The position numbers and the translations under genes are program-made. From Algoriphagus sp. (GTDB taxonomy: Bacteria; Bacteroidota; Bacteroidia; Cytophagales; Cyclobacteriaceae): 64,000 bases of DNA. Under the pieces are notes generated by a model that saw only the letters and a list, made by a program, of their open reading frames with translations, was not told the DNA's origin and did no database searches. Positions within the stretch are counted from its first letter, which is position 1. Every line of letters starts with the position of its first letter. The stretch spans positions 1 to 64,000 of the forward strand of contig JAQSDM010000007.1 of the NCBI GenBank assembly GCA_029945945.1, given 5' to 3'. Shown piece by piece: positions 1 through 8,759 of this stretch.

Positions 1-3000
1 TTTCACAAAGCTTAAAAACTCCCGGAGCAAGATCAAACCGGTGTTTTGAAGTTGACCCGGACGGAAATCTTCCGGCTCGATGCTGCTGATCACATGCATT
101 CTTTTTCGGGAGCGGGTGATCGCAACGTTGAGTCTGTTTTCGGCACCTGATTTCCCGAGCAATCCGAAATTGGTAACCAGCTTTCCTTCCCGATTTGGCG
201 CATAGCCAAGCGAAAGTATCACCTCATCAAACTCATCACCTTGCACATTTTCGATGTTTCTGACTTTGATTGATTCCTGCTGAATTCCTTCTTTCCAGAG
301 TTTTTCGCGGATCAGCTCCATCTGAAAATAATTGCCAGTCACGATTCCGATTGAACCATTGGGTGAATCTTTGAGAATAATTTTCACCTTTTCAACTACC
401 GCATCTGCCTCAGTTTTATTTACCTGGTTTTCCCAGATTCCCTCAACTTTTTCCCAGGTGAAAGCAGGTTTCCCTACTTTGGAAGTCTCATAATCCGGTA
501 ATGTCTCAAGCTGGTTATCGTAGAAATTCGAGTTGGAAAAATGAATCAACCCCGGATCAGCCGATCTGTAATGGCCTTTCAACTGATGTTTTTCGAAGAA
601 ATGACCTACCAATTCCAGAAGCGACTCTGCTTCATATTCCATTCCTTCTTCTTCCGATTCCCACTTCACCTGATAAAAATCCGAAGGCCGCAATTGCTTG
701 GAATCACCCGCGATCACAACTTGCTTTCCGCGAAGCATTGCGGGCAAACCACGCTCTACCTGACACTGAGAAGCCTCGTCAAAAATGACCAAATCAAAAC
801 TTTGGGCAATCGGAAATAAAGCCGAAACGGTTTCAGGAGAAGCCAGCCAACAGGGAAGCAATCGAAAAACTTCGGACCCCATTTCTTCCACCAGTTTACG
901 AACGGACCAGCGCTGTCGCTTTTTACTTACCTGATGCAGGAGTTCCCGATAGGTAAGTCTGTTTCCAAGCCTATTAAATTCAAGATTCGAACTCACCTGC
1001 TCACGCAATCGTAGCTGCGTCATAAATCGGGAAATCTTCCTTTTTTCAAGAAGAGCAGTTTTAAGTTCGGTCAGGTCGTTCTTCATCTTCAGTCCTCCGG
1101 CTTCAGCCAAAACCGGGTGAATCCGCTCGATCTGTGCAATCCAGGCCAAATACCAGCCATTTCTAAAAGCTGAAAGTTGAGCATCTGTGTTAAGGTCAAC
1201 AAAATCGGATTCCAACTTTTTACCCAATTCCCTTTTCACTTTTCCCCATTTTCCCAAAAAGAAATCATAAGCTGAGAGCTCAGAAAAAGTCTGATTCAAA
1301 CTTAATTCGTTTCCCAGATCAAGCTTTTTCAATCCCTTCCCCAGAATATCTAGGATTTGATCCGAAATCAACCAAGTCTTCCAGCCAAGGGAAATGGTTT
1401 CAAATTCTTTGACAAGCTTGGCAATTTCTTGAAGCCAGGGTTGAAATAAAGTTGAATCCAACCCAGACCAATTTAACAATCCATGAATCTCTTGATTTTC
1501 TTCCCAGTTCTCCGCCCAATTCAGAATCGGATTAATTTTCCCGAGTTCGTTAATGAGATTTTCAGGAGAAAAGGATTTGAGTGAAAAAGCGGGACTTATT
1601 GGCAAATTTTGAAATTCCTGATGTAGTCTGAGCCGGGTTCGGTTTTCCAGGTCGATTAGAGTCAGGGATTGATAATTGAACTTCAAGCCATTGTTTGACA
1701 ACGCCTCAAAAGTCAGCGGAAACTTACTTTTGGTCCAGTTTGCCTGGATTTTTCCAAAAAAAGACTGAGACTTTGGAAGCAGAATTTGGAGTTCGGATTC
1801 AAGTTGTCCAAGTTCATCAGGATGATCAGAAAGCTTCAGATTCAAGCTTTGAAACTCTTGAATTGCCTTTTCAATCCATTTTTGAATTGAATTCAGTTTC
1901 TTGATTTCTCTTGGCTGAAAAGCCAGAAGAATGCTCGAATCCTTATTTACAAAGTAATTGAGTGAGTTTTGAAGATGCGAGATTTTTGGAGAAACTGGTT
2001 TTGAATCCAGAATTGTTCGGAATATTTCCAAAAGGTATTTCAATTCAAACTCAGTTGAAATCGAATTTTTGAATGCTTCAATTTCCTTCAGGCTTTGGAG
2101 AATTCTGGAAAAATTTGCTGGCTCGATCTGAGTGAAAGTGGTCCGGTTTTCCCAAAAGCTATTTTTGAATTTCCCTTGGAAGGATTGATAAATTCTGTAC
2201 TCCTTCTCAAATTCCAACACTTGATTGTAATCAAATTTCAAAAGTTCGGAAGGGGTATCTAAGCTCGATTTTCCCAAATCAGCTTTCAGATACATAGATT
2301 TAACAGGAATTCCGACAGGTTTTTCATTGAAGAGTTCCTGGCGGAAAAGCTCAAAATTCTCCGATAACCTTGAAATCGTCTTGGAAAGCTGAGAAATTTC
2401 ACGCTCCAACTGAATGGAATCTATTCCTCGGTTTTGCTCCTGATAATTTTCGATGGATTCAATTTGCTTGCGAATCTTTTCAAAAAGTAACTTATGATCT
2501 GCCCGAAAATCATGGACTAGCCCCAAAAAATCTCCGAATCCGGCTTTTTCCATTCGCTCAAAAACCACATCCAAGGCTGCCCGTTTTTGAGAGACGACCA
2601 ACACTTTTTTGCCCCGGGCGACATAATCCGAAACAAGATTAGCAATCAACTGTGACTTGCCCGTACCCGGAGGTCCTTCGACAACCAGGCTTTTTCCCTG
2701 CCTAACCTGCACAAGAACATTTTCCTGGGAAGCATCAAGCGGGAAAACCGGAAAAAGCTGATCTTCTCTCGGGATTGGCAATTTTTCACCGGAAGCAAAA
2801 AACTGATGGAATAGGTCCTCCAGCGATAAATCGCCCATTTTCTCCATCAACTCCTCGTATTCCCTAAATAAGAAACTTCCTTTTTGGGCGAATTGCCCAA
2901 TCAAAGCGTAAGTTTTCAGACTGATTTTCCCATCCTGAAAACGATCTGAATCCAGACTGATTTGAGAATTGGGAAACGGAGAAATCTGATCCTCGAAGAG

Positions 3001-3597
3001 TGAAGAACTCAATTGAATGGAAAAATTTTCCTGTAAAATCTTAGAGAGCTGGGTTCGAAATTCAGTGGGATCTTCAGAAAGGTTTTGCAAACCTTCATCC
3101 AGTTTTTCGATGTCCAGTTCATTTCCAAACGCATGTCGGTATGCAAGCAAAAAAGCAGGATTCCAAGTCCAGGAATCTGTTGGAATCATGTTCCAATCGC
3201 CCTTTTCTTTGACAAGACTGATCGGCAACATCAACAGCGGAGCTCTTAAAATTTGCCCGTTGATAAGCTTTCCTTCAATAAAAGGCCAAGCTAGAAAGAG
3301 AGATTGATCACCCGTTTCCTCTTGAGTCAATTGATCGCGGAAGGCGATTCTTGATAGGTTTTTAGAAAGCGCGTTGATATCTGCTCTTCTTGGATCAGAC
3401 TCGGGAATCAGATGAATCCGCTTTTTCCCCTGAATTGCTTTCCGAAGAATCTCAAAAGCCGGTTCACCATTTAAAAAATCAAATTCTCTCAAGTCCGACA
3501 TTCCCAGACTTTCCGTCCGAGGCAAGTACAAAGACCTGTTTTTGGATGAAAGGTCCGTCAGCCGATTGAGATAAGTCTGAAAAATGGATTCAGGCAT
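1..3597 (-). CDS. SF1-type AAA helicase (DUF4011-like), C-terminus beyond window
   Basis: I translated the minus strand from the ATG at 3597 and found one uninterrupted frame of 1199 codons running off the window edge, so the C-terminus is missing. Walker A GPPGTGKS lies at residues 308-315, the Walker B/motif II DEASQ at about 940-944, a motif V-like VQGDEFDEV further on, and motif VI NVAITRSRKR near 1160. This is the order of superfamily-1 DNA/RNA helicases with an AAA_11/AAA_12 core. About 620 residues of charged, probably coiled-coil sequence separate motifs I and II. The N-terminal 300 residues resemble DUF4011-type regions. The start codon abuts the stop of the upstream SDR gene, so the two are probably co-transcribed. 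Substrate and role (repair or defence) cannot be told from this sequence. Confidence 0.85.
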   Translation of the reverse strand, partial: MPESIFQTYLNRLTDLSSKNRSLYLPRTESLGMSDLREFDFLNGEPAFEILRKAIQGKKRIHLIPESDPRRADINALSKNLSRIAFRDQLTQEETGDQSLFLAWPFIEGKLINGQILRAPLLMLPISLVKEKGDWNMIPTDSWTWNPAFLLAYRHAFGNELDIEKLDEGLQNLSEDPTEFRTQLSKILQENFSIQLSSSLFEDQISPFPNSQISLDSDRFQDGKISLKTYALIGQFAQKGSFLFREYEELMEKMGDLSLEDLFHQFFASGEKLPIPREDQLFPVFPLDASQENVLVQVRQGKSLVVEGPPGTGKSQLIANLVSDYVARGKKVLVVSQKRAALDVVFERMEKAGFGDFLGLVHDFRADHKLLFEKIRKQIESIENYQEQNRGIDSIQLEREISQLSKTISRLSENFELFRQELFNEKPVGIPVKSMYLKADLGKSSLDTPSELLKFDYNQVLEFEKEYRIYQSFQGKFKNSFWENRTTFTQIEPANFSRILQSLKEIEAFKNSISTEFELKYLLEIFRTILDSKPVSPKISHLQNSLNYFVNKDSSILLAFQPREIKKLNSIQKWIEKAIQEFQSLNLKLSDHPDELGQLESELQILLPKSQSFFGKIQANWTKSKFPLTFEALSNNGLKFNYQSLTLIDLENRTRLRLHQEFQNLPISPAFSLKSFSPENLINELGKINPILNWAENWEENQEIHGLLNWSGLDSTLFQPWLQEIAKLVKEFETISLGWKTWLISDQILDILGKGLKKLDLGNELSLNQTFSELSAYDFFLGKWGKVKRELGKKLESDFVDLNTDAQLSAFRNGWYLAWIAQIERIHPVLAEAGGLKMKNDLTELKTALLEKRKISRFMTQLRLREQVSSNLEFNRLGNRLTYRELLHQVSKKRQRWSVRKLVEEMGSEVFRLLPCWLASPETVSALFPIAQSFDLVIFDEASQCQVERGLPAMLRGKQVVIAGDSKQLRPSDFYQVKWESEEEGMEYEAESLLELVGHFFEKHQLKGHYRSADPGLIHFSNSNFYDNQLETLPDYETSKVGKPAFTWEKVEGIWENQVNKTEADAVVEKVKIILKDSPNGSIGIVTGNYFQMELIREKLWKEGIQQESIKVRNIENVQGDEFDEVILSLGYAPNREGKLVTNFGLLGKSGAENRLNVAITRSRKRMHVISSIEPEDFRPGQLQNTGLILLREFLSFVK

Positions 3598-4410
3598 TTA
3601 TTTGAAAGGTGAGTCCTTCTCTTTGGCCATTTGGCGGTAGACCACTCCATCCATGAACGCAGGGGCCCACTTGTTTAAAAAAACTACCAGTTTGCCCTGG
3701 AAAGTTAAGACCAGGTCTCTTTTTCGTTTCAGCGTTGCAGAGAGAATTGATTCCGCTACTTCCTGAGGGCTCATCATTTGAGCCTCGTCTCTTGGAGAAG
3801 CTCCTTGCACAGAACCATCCGCCTTCAAAGCATTATTTCGGATGTTGGAACTTGTAAAACCGGGACATGCAACCAACACATGGACTCCCTTTTTCATCAC
3901 TTCTGTTCGAAGCGATTCAAAAAAGCCATTCATCGCAAATTTACTTGCAGTATATGCAGTCCTCGCTGGAGTTCCCCGATAGCCATTGATAGAGGATATT
4001 CCAATGATTGAACCTTTACTTTTCAAAATTGCAGGAAGGCAATATTTGGTAGCATAGACGGTTCCCCAAAAGTTGGTATCCATGACTTTTTTAAAAACCT
4101 GCAGATCTACATCTTGAAAAAGTGCCCGCATAGATATCCCTGCATTGTTGATGAGGATATCGATTTTTCCAAATGCAGAAATGACATCATCGGCCATTCT
4201 TTTGCTATCGGCTTCAGAACCAGCGTCTGCAAGAATCGGAAAAATATTAATTCCTGCCGCCTGCAGCTTTTTGGCCGTCAATTCAAGTTTTTCCGGGCTG
4301 CGTCCTGTGATGATGACCTGAGCTCCTTCTTTCCCAAAAACTAAAGCGCAAGCTTCCCCAATACCAGATGTGGCACCGGTGATGATGACGACTTTACCTT
4401 TTAATTTCAT
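3598..4410 (-). CDS. SDR family NAD(P)-dependent oxidoreductase
   Basis: The 270-residue protein is a classical short-chain dehydrogenase. The nucleotide-binding motif TGATSGIG is at 11-18, NNAG at 88-91, and the catalytic triad is Ser139, Tyr153 and Lys157 (YTASK). The C-terminal 30 residues are hydrophobic and basic (KRKRDLVLTFQGKLVVFLNKW), as in SDRs that associate with membranes, similar to the DHRS7-like group. The substrate is unknown. The stop codon directly abuts the ATG of the helicase downstream, which suggests one transcript. Upstream, 4411-4626 separates it from the divergently transcribed rlmD. Confidence 0.9.
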   Translation of the reverse strand: MKLKGKVVIITGATSGIGEACALVFGKEGAQVIITGRSPEKLELTAKKLQAAGINIFPILADAGSEADSKRMADDVISAFGKIDILINNAGISMRALFQDVDLQVFKKVMDTNFWGTVYATKYCLPAILKSKGSIIGISSINGYRGTPARTAYTASKFAMNGFFESLRTEVMKKGVHVLVACPGFTSSNIRNNALKADGSVQGASPRDEAQMMSPQEVAESILSATLKRKRDLVLTFQGKLVVFLNKWAPAFMDGVVYRQMAKEKDSPFK

Positions 4411-4626
4411 GGCGACTAATTGATTAGCAAAGATAAGGTTTTAACAGTTTTTATCCATTTCCAATGCCTAAAGTAGTAAAGGTTTAAAGGAGATTTTAAA
4501 TAAGATAGTTCGGATTTCAAAACAGAATTTGATTCTGAAAAAATACTACCTCAATAAGTACCTTATTTCGGAAGATCAAAAGGATTTACGACAAATAAGA
4601 CCAAAGGCCAAATGCCCTTTTTTTCC

Positions 4627-4634
4627 TAATTTTG
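4627..4634 (+). promoter_or_regulatory. -7 box TAATTTTG of rlmD
   Basis: The sequence is an exact match to the Bacteroidota sigma-A -7 consensus TAnnTTTG. It ends 5 nt before the ATG at 4640, so the expected transcript start falls at or next to the start codon. That implies a leaderless mRNA, or initiation at the second in-frame ATG (4652). Confidence 0.6.
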
Positions 4635-4639
4635 CAGCC

Positions 4640-6046
4640 ATGTCGCGAAAAATGAAAAATAAAGTCATCGAAAACCTCCTGATCGAGCGGATTGCCGCCG
4701 AAGGTAAATGTGTAGGGCATCACGAGGGGAAGGTGGTATTTGTAGCCAATGTAGCACCCGGGGATGTCGTAGATGTACGGGTAACCAGAGGAAAAAGCTC
4801 ATTTATGGAAGGGGAAACCATCAAGTTTCACGAATATTCCAAGGATCGGATTGAGCCTTTCTGCGGTCATTTCGGTACTTGCGGCGGTTGCAAATGGCAA
4901 CATATCAATTATGATCTGCAAAAAGACTACAAGCGACAGCAGGTAGTTGACCAATTTGAGCGGATTGCCAAAGTGCCAATACCGGAGGTAAAACCAACTC
5001 TAGGATCTGAAAAGACTCAATACTATCGCAATAAGATGGATTACACGTTCAGCAATAAGCGATGGCTGACGCTGGAGGAAATCAAATCAGGAGCTGAGTT
5101 TGAGAGAAATGCACTTGGATTTCACATCCCAAAGATGTTTGACAAGATCATTGATATCGATAAATGCTATCTGCAAGGCGGAATTTCAAATGATGTCAGA
5201 AATGACTTGAGATCCTTTGCTCGGGAAAACAACCTGAGTTTTTACGATATCCGAAATCAATCCGGCTTACTTCGAAATTTGATTATCCGAACCACAAGCA
5301 CCGGACAGACCATGGTGATTGTCCAGTTCGGAGAAAATGACCCGGAGTCAATTAACCTGGTGATGGAGTTTTTGAAGGGTAAATTCCCTGAAATCACTTC
5401 CCTGCTATATGTCATCAATACCAAAGGAAACGAGACTTTCAACGATCTCGAACTCGTGACTTTTTCAGGATTGCCTTACATCGAGGAACAAATGGAAGGA
5501 CTGAAGTTTCGGATCGGGCCAAAATCTTTCTACCAAACCAACTCGGAGCAGGCCTATGAACTGTATAAAGTCACCCGTGATTTTGCAGGTTTGACAGGAG
5601 ACGAGGTGGTCTATGACCTTTACACAGGAACCGGGACGATTGCCAATTTTGTTGCGAAGCAAGCTAAACAGGTAATCGGAATCGAGTATGTGGAAGCTGC
5701 GATCGAGGATGCAAAACTCAATTCCCAAATCAATGGTTTGGATAATACGCTCTTCTACGCCGGCGATATGAAGGACATGCTGAACGAGGAATTCATCTCA
5801 AATCACGCTGCGCCGGATGTGATCATCACCGATCCGCCACGAGCCGGAATGCACGAAGACGTCGTGAATATGCTACTCAGATTGGCTGCTCCAAAAATCG
5901 TGTATGTGTCCTGCAACCCGGCAACTCAGGCTCGGGATGTGGCTATATTGTCGGAGAAATATTCGGTTGAAAAACTTCAGCCGGTTGACATGTTTCCGCA
6001 GACTTATCACGTAGAAAACATTGTACTCTTAACACTCAAATCATGA
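4640..6046 (+). CDS. rlmD: 23S rRNA (uracil-C5)-methyltransferase, RlmD/RumA family
   Basis: This SAM-dependent enzyme methylates C5 of a uracil in 23S rRNA (U1939 in E. coli numbering; U747 for the RlmC relative cannot be excluded). From the ATG at 4640 it is 468 residues: an N-terminal TRAM-like beta domain (about 8-65), four [4Fe-4S] cysteines C75, C81, C84 and C176, a SAM loop DLYTGTGTIA near 326-335, TDPPRAG at 397-403, and the nucleophile C425 in VSCNPAT. The frame stays open upstream to 4529, but I chose 4640 because a -7 promoter box lies at 4627-4634 and the extra residues look unlike the family. The last 4 nt overlap the next gene (ATGA), pointing to coupled translation. Confidence 0.93.
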   Translation: MSRKMKNKVIENLLIERIAAEGKCVGHHEGKVVFVANVAPGDVVDVRVTRGKSSFMEGETIKFHEYSKDRIEPFCGHFGTCGGCKWQHINYDLQKDYKRQQVVDQFERIAKVPIPEVKPTLGSEKTQYYRNKMDYTFSNKRWLTLEEIKSGAEFERNALGFHIPKMFDKIIDIDKCYLQGGISNDVRNDLRSFARENNLSFYDIRNQSGLLRNLIIRTTSTGQTMVIVQFGENDPESINLVMEFLKGKFPEITSLLYVINTKGNETFNDLELVTFSGLPYIEEQMEGLKFRIGPKSFYQTNSEQAYELYKVTRDFAGLTGDEVVYDLYTGTGTIANFVAKQAKQVIGIEYVEAAIEDAKLNSQINGLDNTLFYAGDMKDMLNEEFISNHAAPDVIITDPPRAGMHEDVVNMLLRLAAPKIVYVSCNPATQARDVAILSEKYSVEKLQPVDMFPQTYHVENIVLLTLKS

Positions 6047-6420
6047 TATCCGATTTCAACGATCCGGAACTTAGCGGGAAATATCTCGGCACAATCACCA
6101 GCGATTTTGTAAAAATCTCCGATGTATTGAAGGATGCCTCGTATCAGATTCGATCCCGCAAATTCTCAGATTATCCGATTTTCCCTATCTCCAAAGAGAT
6201 GCAACCCATCGGAAAAATCTTCATTGGAAAAGCTGAAAAAGACCTTGACTGGAACTACTTCGTCACTTACTTGGATGAGTTTGTACAGCGAACACTCATC
6301 GGTGAAGAGGCCGTGGAAGACTTCAAAAATGCCTACAAAGACCCTGATGAATTTTGTTGTTTATTCGTTATGGATGGAGCATTTACCCGATTTGTATTCA
6401 TCCCTTACCCCAACGATTAA
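6043..6420 (+). CDS. Small conserved hypothetical protein coupled to rlmD
   Basis: The 125-residue soluble protein starts within the rlmD stop (ATGA overlap), has no signal peptide or membrane segment, and is acidic. I do not recognise a named domain. The aromatic-rich pattern (KDLDWNYFVTYLDEF, FCCLFVMDGAFTRFVFIPYP) looks like a compact alpha/beta fold. The tight overlap with rlmD and the terminator 17 nt after its stop make a two-gene operon likely. A role in ribosome maturation would be a guess from position only. Confidence 0.75.
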   Translation: MISDFNDPELSGKYLGTITSDFVKISDVLKDASYQIRSRKFSDYPIFPISKEMQPIGKIFIGKAEKDLDWNYFVTYLDEFVQRTLIGEEAVEDFKNAYKDPDEFCCLFVMDGAFTRFVFIPYPND

Positions 6421-6436
6421 GAAGATTTTAACGCAT

Positions 6437-6474
6437 AAAAAAAGCTTTACCCATCATTCAGGTAAAGCTTTTTT
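6437..6474. terminator. Bidirectional intrinsic terminator
   Basis: The arms AAAAAAGCTTTACC and GGTAAAGCTTTTTT form a perfect stem around a 9-nt loop, with T-tracts on both strands. It sits between the convergent rlmD operon and thiL and can serve both. Confidence 0.85.
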
Positions 6475-6554
6475 GTTTTATGATAATCAAAGGGATATCC
6501 TCTTTTTGACAAACTCATTGTTGACCTGAAAACCGGTCTTTTTAAAGGTGTGAA

Positions 6555-7583
6555 TCAAAAATGTTTCCAGCCCTGAGCTTTCAATTGTACGGCTGTTCCA
6601 CTTTTGGTTACGAGGTATTTGCCTTCTTCAGGCTTGGTAATATGTCCGATAAAATGGATGTCAGGATGCTTTTCCAGCTTCGCAAAATCCTTCTGATCGA
6701 TCGTGAAAAGTAACTCGTAATCCTCTCCGCCATTCAACACACAAGTGATCGGATCCAGGTTCAATTCGACAGCCGTATCAAAAGTCTGCTTGTCAATCGG
6801 TAGCTTATCTTCATAGATTGTCGCCCCTACTTTTGAAGCTTTGCAAATGTGAAAAATCTCCGACGCAAGTCCGTCCGAAACGTCGATCATACTTGTCGGC
6901 ACTACTTCCATTTCCCGCAATTCATGGATGATATCCATCCGCGCATCAGGCCGGAGTTGACGACCGGTTACCACAGTATATTTTTCCAAATCAGGTCTCA
7001 TATCCGGATTTGCTAGATAGACTTGCTTCTCTCTTTCGAGGACTTGAAGTCCGATCAAAGCTGAGCCCAAGTCACCTGTCACGCAAAGGATGTCATTCAC
7101 TTTGGCACCGGATCGATAACTGATTTGCTCCTTTTGGGCTTCGCCAATGGCGGTCACGGAAATCATCAAACCGCTTCTGGAGGCAGTAGTATCTCCACCA
7201 ACCAAGTCCACTCCATAGTTTTCACAAGCTGCATTGATCCCTTCATAAAGCGCATCCACTGCCTCCACGGAGAATCGATTTGAGAGTGCAATGCTAACCG
7301 TGATTTGCTTTGGAATTGCATTCATTGCAGCAATGTCTGAGACGTTAACCGCAACAGCTTTGAAACCCACATGAGTCAAAGGCGAATAAGAAAGATCGAA
7401 ATGCACTCCTTCCAGCAAAAGATCCGTCGTAACCACTTTAACATGGTCGCCTGCATCAATTACCGCTGCATCATCTCCAATGCCTTTGATGGTTGAACTG
7501 TTTTTAATAATTACTTTTTCATTCAGGTGATCAATCAGGCCAAACTCGCCCAATTCCCCAATTTCGGTTCTTACTTCTGACAT
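6555..7583 (-). CDS. thiL: Thiamine-monophosphate kinase
   Basis: It phosphorylates thiamine monophosphate to the active cofactor thiamine diphosphate in the cytosol. The 342 residues match the usual ThiL length. Visible family motifs are GIGDDAA at 34-40, TTDLLLEGVHF from 52, VSDIAAMNA at 81-89, GGDTTAS at 129-135, DVSDGLASE from 234, and NGGEDYELLF from 284. The aspartates in these motifs bind Mg-ATP. No thiamine-synthesis genes lie next to it. It is followed by mce further upstream on the same strand, with a 92-nt gap carrying an octanucleotide repeat. Confidence 0.95.
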   Translation of the reverse strand: MSEVRTEIGELGEFGLIDHLNEKVIIKNSSTIKGIGDDAAVIDAGDHVKVVTTDLLLEGVHFDLSYSPLTHVGFKAVAVNVSDIAAMNAIPKQITVSIALSNRFSVEAVDALYEGINAACENYGVDLVGGDTTASRSGLMISVTAIGEAQKEQISYRSGAKVNDILCVTGDLGSALIGLQVLEREKQVYLANPDMRPDLEKYTVVTGRQLRPDARMDIIHELREMEVVPTSMIDVSDGLASEIFHICKASKVGATIYEDKLPIDKQTFDTAVELNLDPITCVLNGGEDYELLFTIDQKDFAKLEKHPDIHFIGHITKPEEGKYLVTKSGTAVQLKAQGWKHF

Positions 7584-7641
7584 GTCTCTTTTTTCTTTTT
7601 TTAATAAATACTCTGTGCACCCAAGAAGAAGCTCACTTTGG

Positions 7642-7681
7642 TTTCAATTTTTCAATTTTAAAACCTTTCAACTTTTCAACC
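7642..7681. repeat. Octanucleotide tandem repeat (TTTCAATT-like, 5 units)
   Basis: Five consecutive 8-nt units read TTTCAATT, TTTCAATT, TTAAAACC, TTTCAACT and TTTCAACC. The array fills the mce-thiL gap and runs into the mce stop codon (7676-7678). A similar array on the other strand lies at 63054-63093. Confidence 0.7.
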
Positions 7682-8080
7682 CTTTTCCTGACACAGCTCC
7701 ACCAAAACACCATTTGTACTTCGGGGATGCAAAAATACGACTAATTTATTGTCGGCACCGAGTTTGGGAGTTTCATTGAGGATTTCGAAGCCTTCTGCTT
7801 TCAATCGCTCTACCTCTTCCACGATATCCTCGACGTCAAAAGCGATGTGATGAACCCCTTCTGACTTTCGGTCAATGAATTTTGCAACAGGACTGTCGGG
7901 TCTTGTCGCTTGCAGCAATTCCAGTTTGGTATCACCAATCTGGAAAAAAGAGGTCTCTACCCCTTCTCCTTCTACTAGTTCGGTTTTGAAATGAGAATTC
8001 CCTAAGAGTCTGGCAAACAATTCATTCGATTTTTCCAGATCTGCCACTGCAATCCCGATGTGTTCTATTTTCCTCATCAT
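7676..8080 (-). CDS. mce: Methylmalonyl-CoA epimerase
   Basis: It interconverts (2R)- and (2S)-methylmalonyl-CoA in the propionyl-CoA/succinyl-CoA route. The 134 residues form the paired beta-alpha-beta-beta-beta modules of the vicinal-oxygen-chelate (glyoxalase) fold. The start HIGIAVADL gives metal ligand His7, and GVHHIAFDV (His78) and GVLVELCQE (Glu128) give the others; the fourth ligand is probably Gln47 or Glu54. Two adjacent ATGs (8080 and 8077) could start it. The mutase genes are not in this window; an acyl-CoA carboxylase beta chain lies 30 kb away at 37734. Confidence 0.93.
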   Translation of the reverse strand: MMRKIEHIGIAVADLEKSNELFARLLGNSHFKTELVEGEGVETSFFQIGDTKLELLQATRPDSPVAKFIDRKSEGVHHIAFDVEDIVEEVERLKAEGFEILNETPKLGADNKLVVFLHPRSTNGVLVELCQEKG

Positions 8081-8108
8081 TTAATGATTTTGCTCATGTT
8101 TAAATTTC

Positions 8109-8116
8109 TATCTTTG
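8109..8116 (+). promoter_or_regulatory. -7 box TATCTTTG of the IscA-type gene
   Basis: This is an exact TAnnTTTG match in the divergent gap between mce and the A-type carrier. A TTTG at 8089-8092, 16 nt upstream, may be the -33 element, which is slightly closer than usual. It predicts a leader of about 65 nt. Confidence 0.5.
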
Positions 8117-8188
8117 CACCTGAATCATTTTTCGGATCAGCTTGTTAAAAGTTCATCTGCACACACTCTAATATAAAGGTATAAAGAT

Positions 8189-8515
8189 ATGATAATCGTT
8201 TCCGACAAGGCCAAAGAGAGAATTCTTGAGCTAAAGAAAGAAGAAGGTCGTACTGAAAATGAAAATATTCGTGTTTCTGTCAAAGGTGGTGGATGCTCAG
8301 GATTGATGTATGATCTTGGATTTGACGCCACAATGGTGGATACAGACCATGTGTTTGAAGATAAAGGCGTAAAAATCCTGGTGGATCGTAAAAGTTTGCT
8401 CTATCTGGCAGGAACTGTACTTGAATTTTCAGATGGATTAAACGGCAAAGGCTTCCAATTCATTAATCCAAATGCAAGCAGAACCTGCGGTTGTGGGGAA
8501 AGCTTCTCAGTATAA
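8189..8515 (+). CDS. HesB/IscA-type iron-sulfur cluster carrier
   Basis: This A-type carrier accepts and hands on Fe-S clusters to apoproteins. The 108-residue protein has the three conserved cysteines: C36 in GGGCSG, and C100 and C102 in the C-terminal TCGCGES. The length and the FINPNA motif before the cysteine pair are those of IscA/ErpA/SufA proteins, which cannot be told apart here. It stands alone, with its own promoter box at 8109 and a terminator at 8536. A diverged relative without the C-terminal cysteines is at 31235. Confidence 0.93.
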   Translation: MIIVSDKAKERILELKKEEGRTENENIRVSVKGGGCSGLMYDLGFDATMVDTDHVFEDKGVKILVDRKSLLYLAGTVLEFSDGLNGKGFQFINPNASRTCGCGESFSV

Positions 8516-8535
8516 GTACCATTTAACGAACTCTT

Positions 8536-8569
8536 AAAAGGCAACCCCAACAGGTTGCCTTTTTTTTTT
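8536..8569 (+). terminator. Intrinsic terminator after the IscA-type gene
   Basis: The arms AAAAGGCAACC and GGTTGCCTTTT enclose a 6-nt loop, followed by a run of T. Confidence 0.85.
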
Positions 8570-8728
8570 CTGCCTGGCGAAAGTTAAATATCCCTATTTG
8601 AGGTCTCCAAACTTTTCTTGGTTCCCAATCTTTATTTCTGAACACAAATCTGTCAGTATTCATAAACTCGCGATTGAAGACCTCAGTTTTTTATCCAAAA
8701 GCCGTTATCCAAAATTCCCCTCAATCCT

Positions 8729-8736
8729 TACCTTTG
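8729..8736 (+). promoter_or_regulatory. -7 box TACCTTTG of gcvT
   Basis: This exact TAnnTTTG match lies 24 nt before the ATG at 8760. Because it lies inside the longer open frame that begins at 8598, it supports the shorter start. Confidence 0.55.
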
Positions 8737-8759
8737 CCCACGACAAATTTTACCCAAAT

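Noticed and set aside
501..3307. Open frames on the plus strand within 1-3597
   Set aside because: They are antisense to the continuous 1199-codon helicase frame on the minus strand and show no family features.
4529..4639. Upstream extension of rlmD
   Set aside because: A -7 promoter box at 4627-4634 lies inside it, and the sequence does not resemble a family N-terminus.
8598..8759. Upstream extension of gcvT
   Set aside because: The -7 box at 8729-8736 and the family N-terminus support the ATG at 8760.
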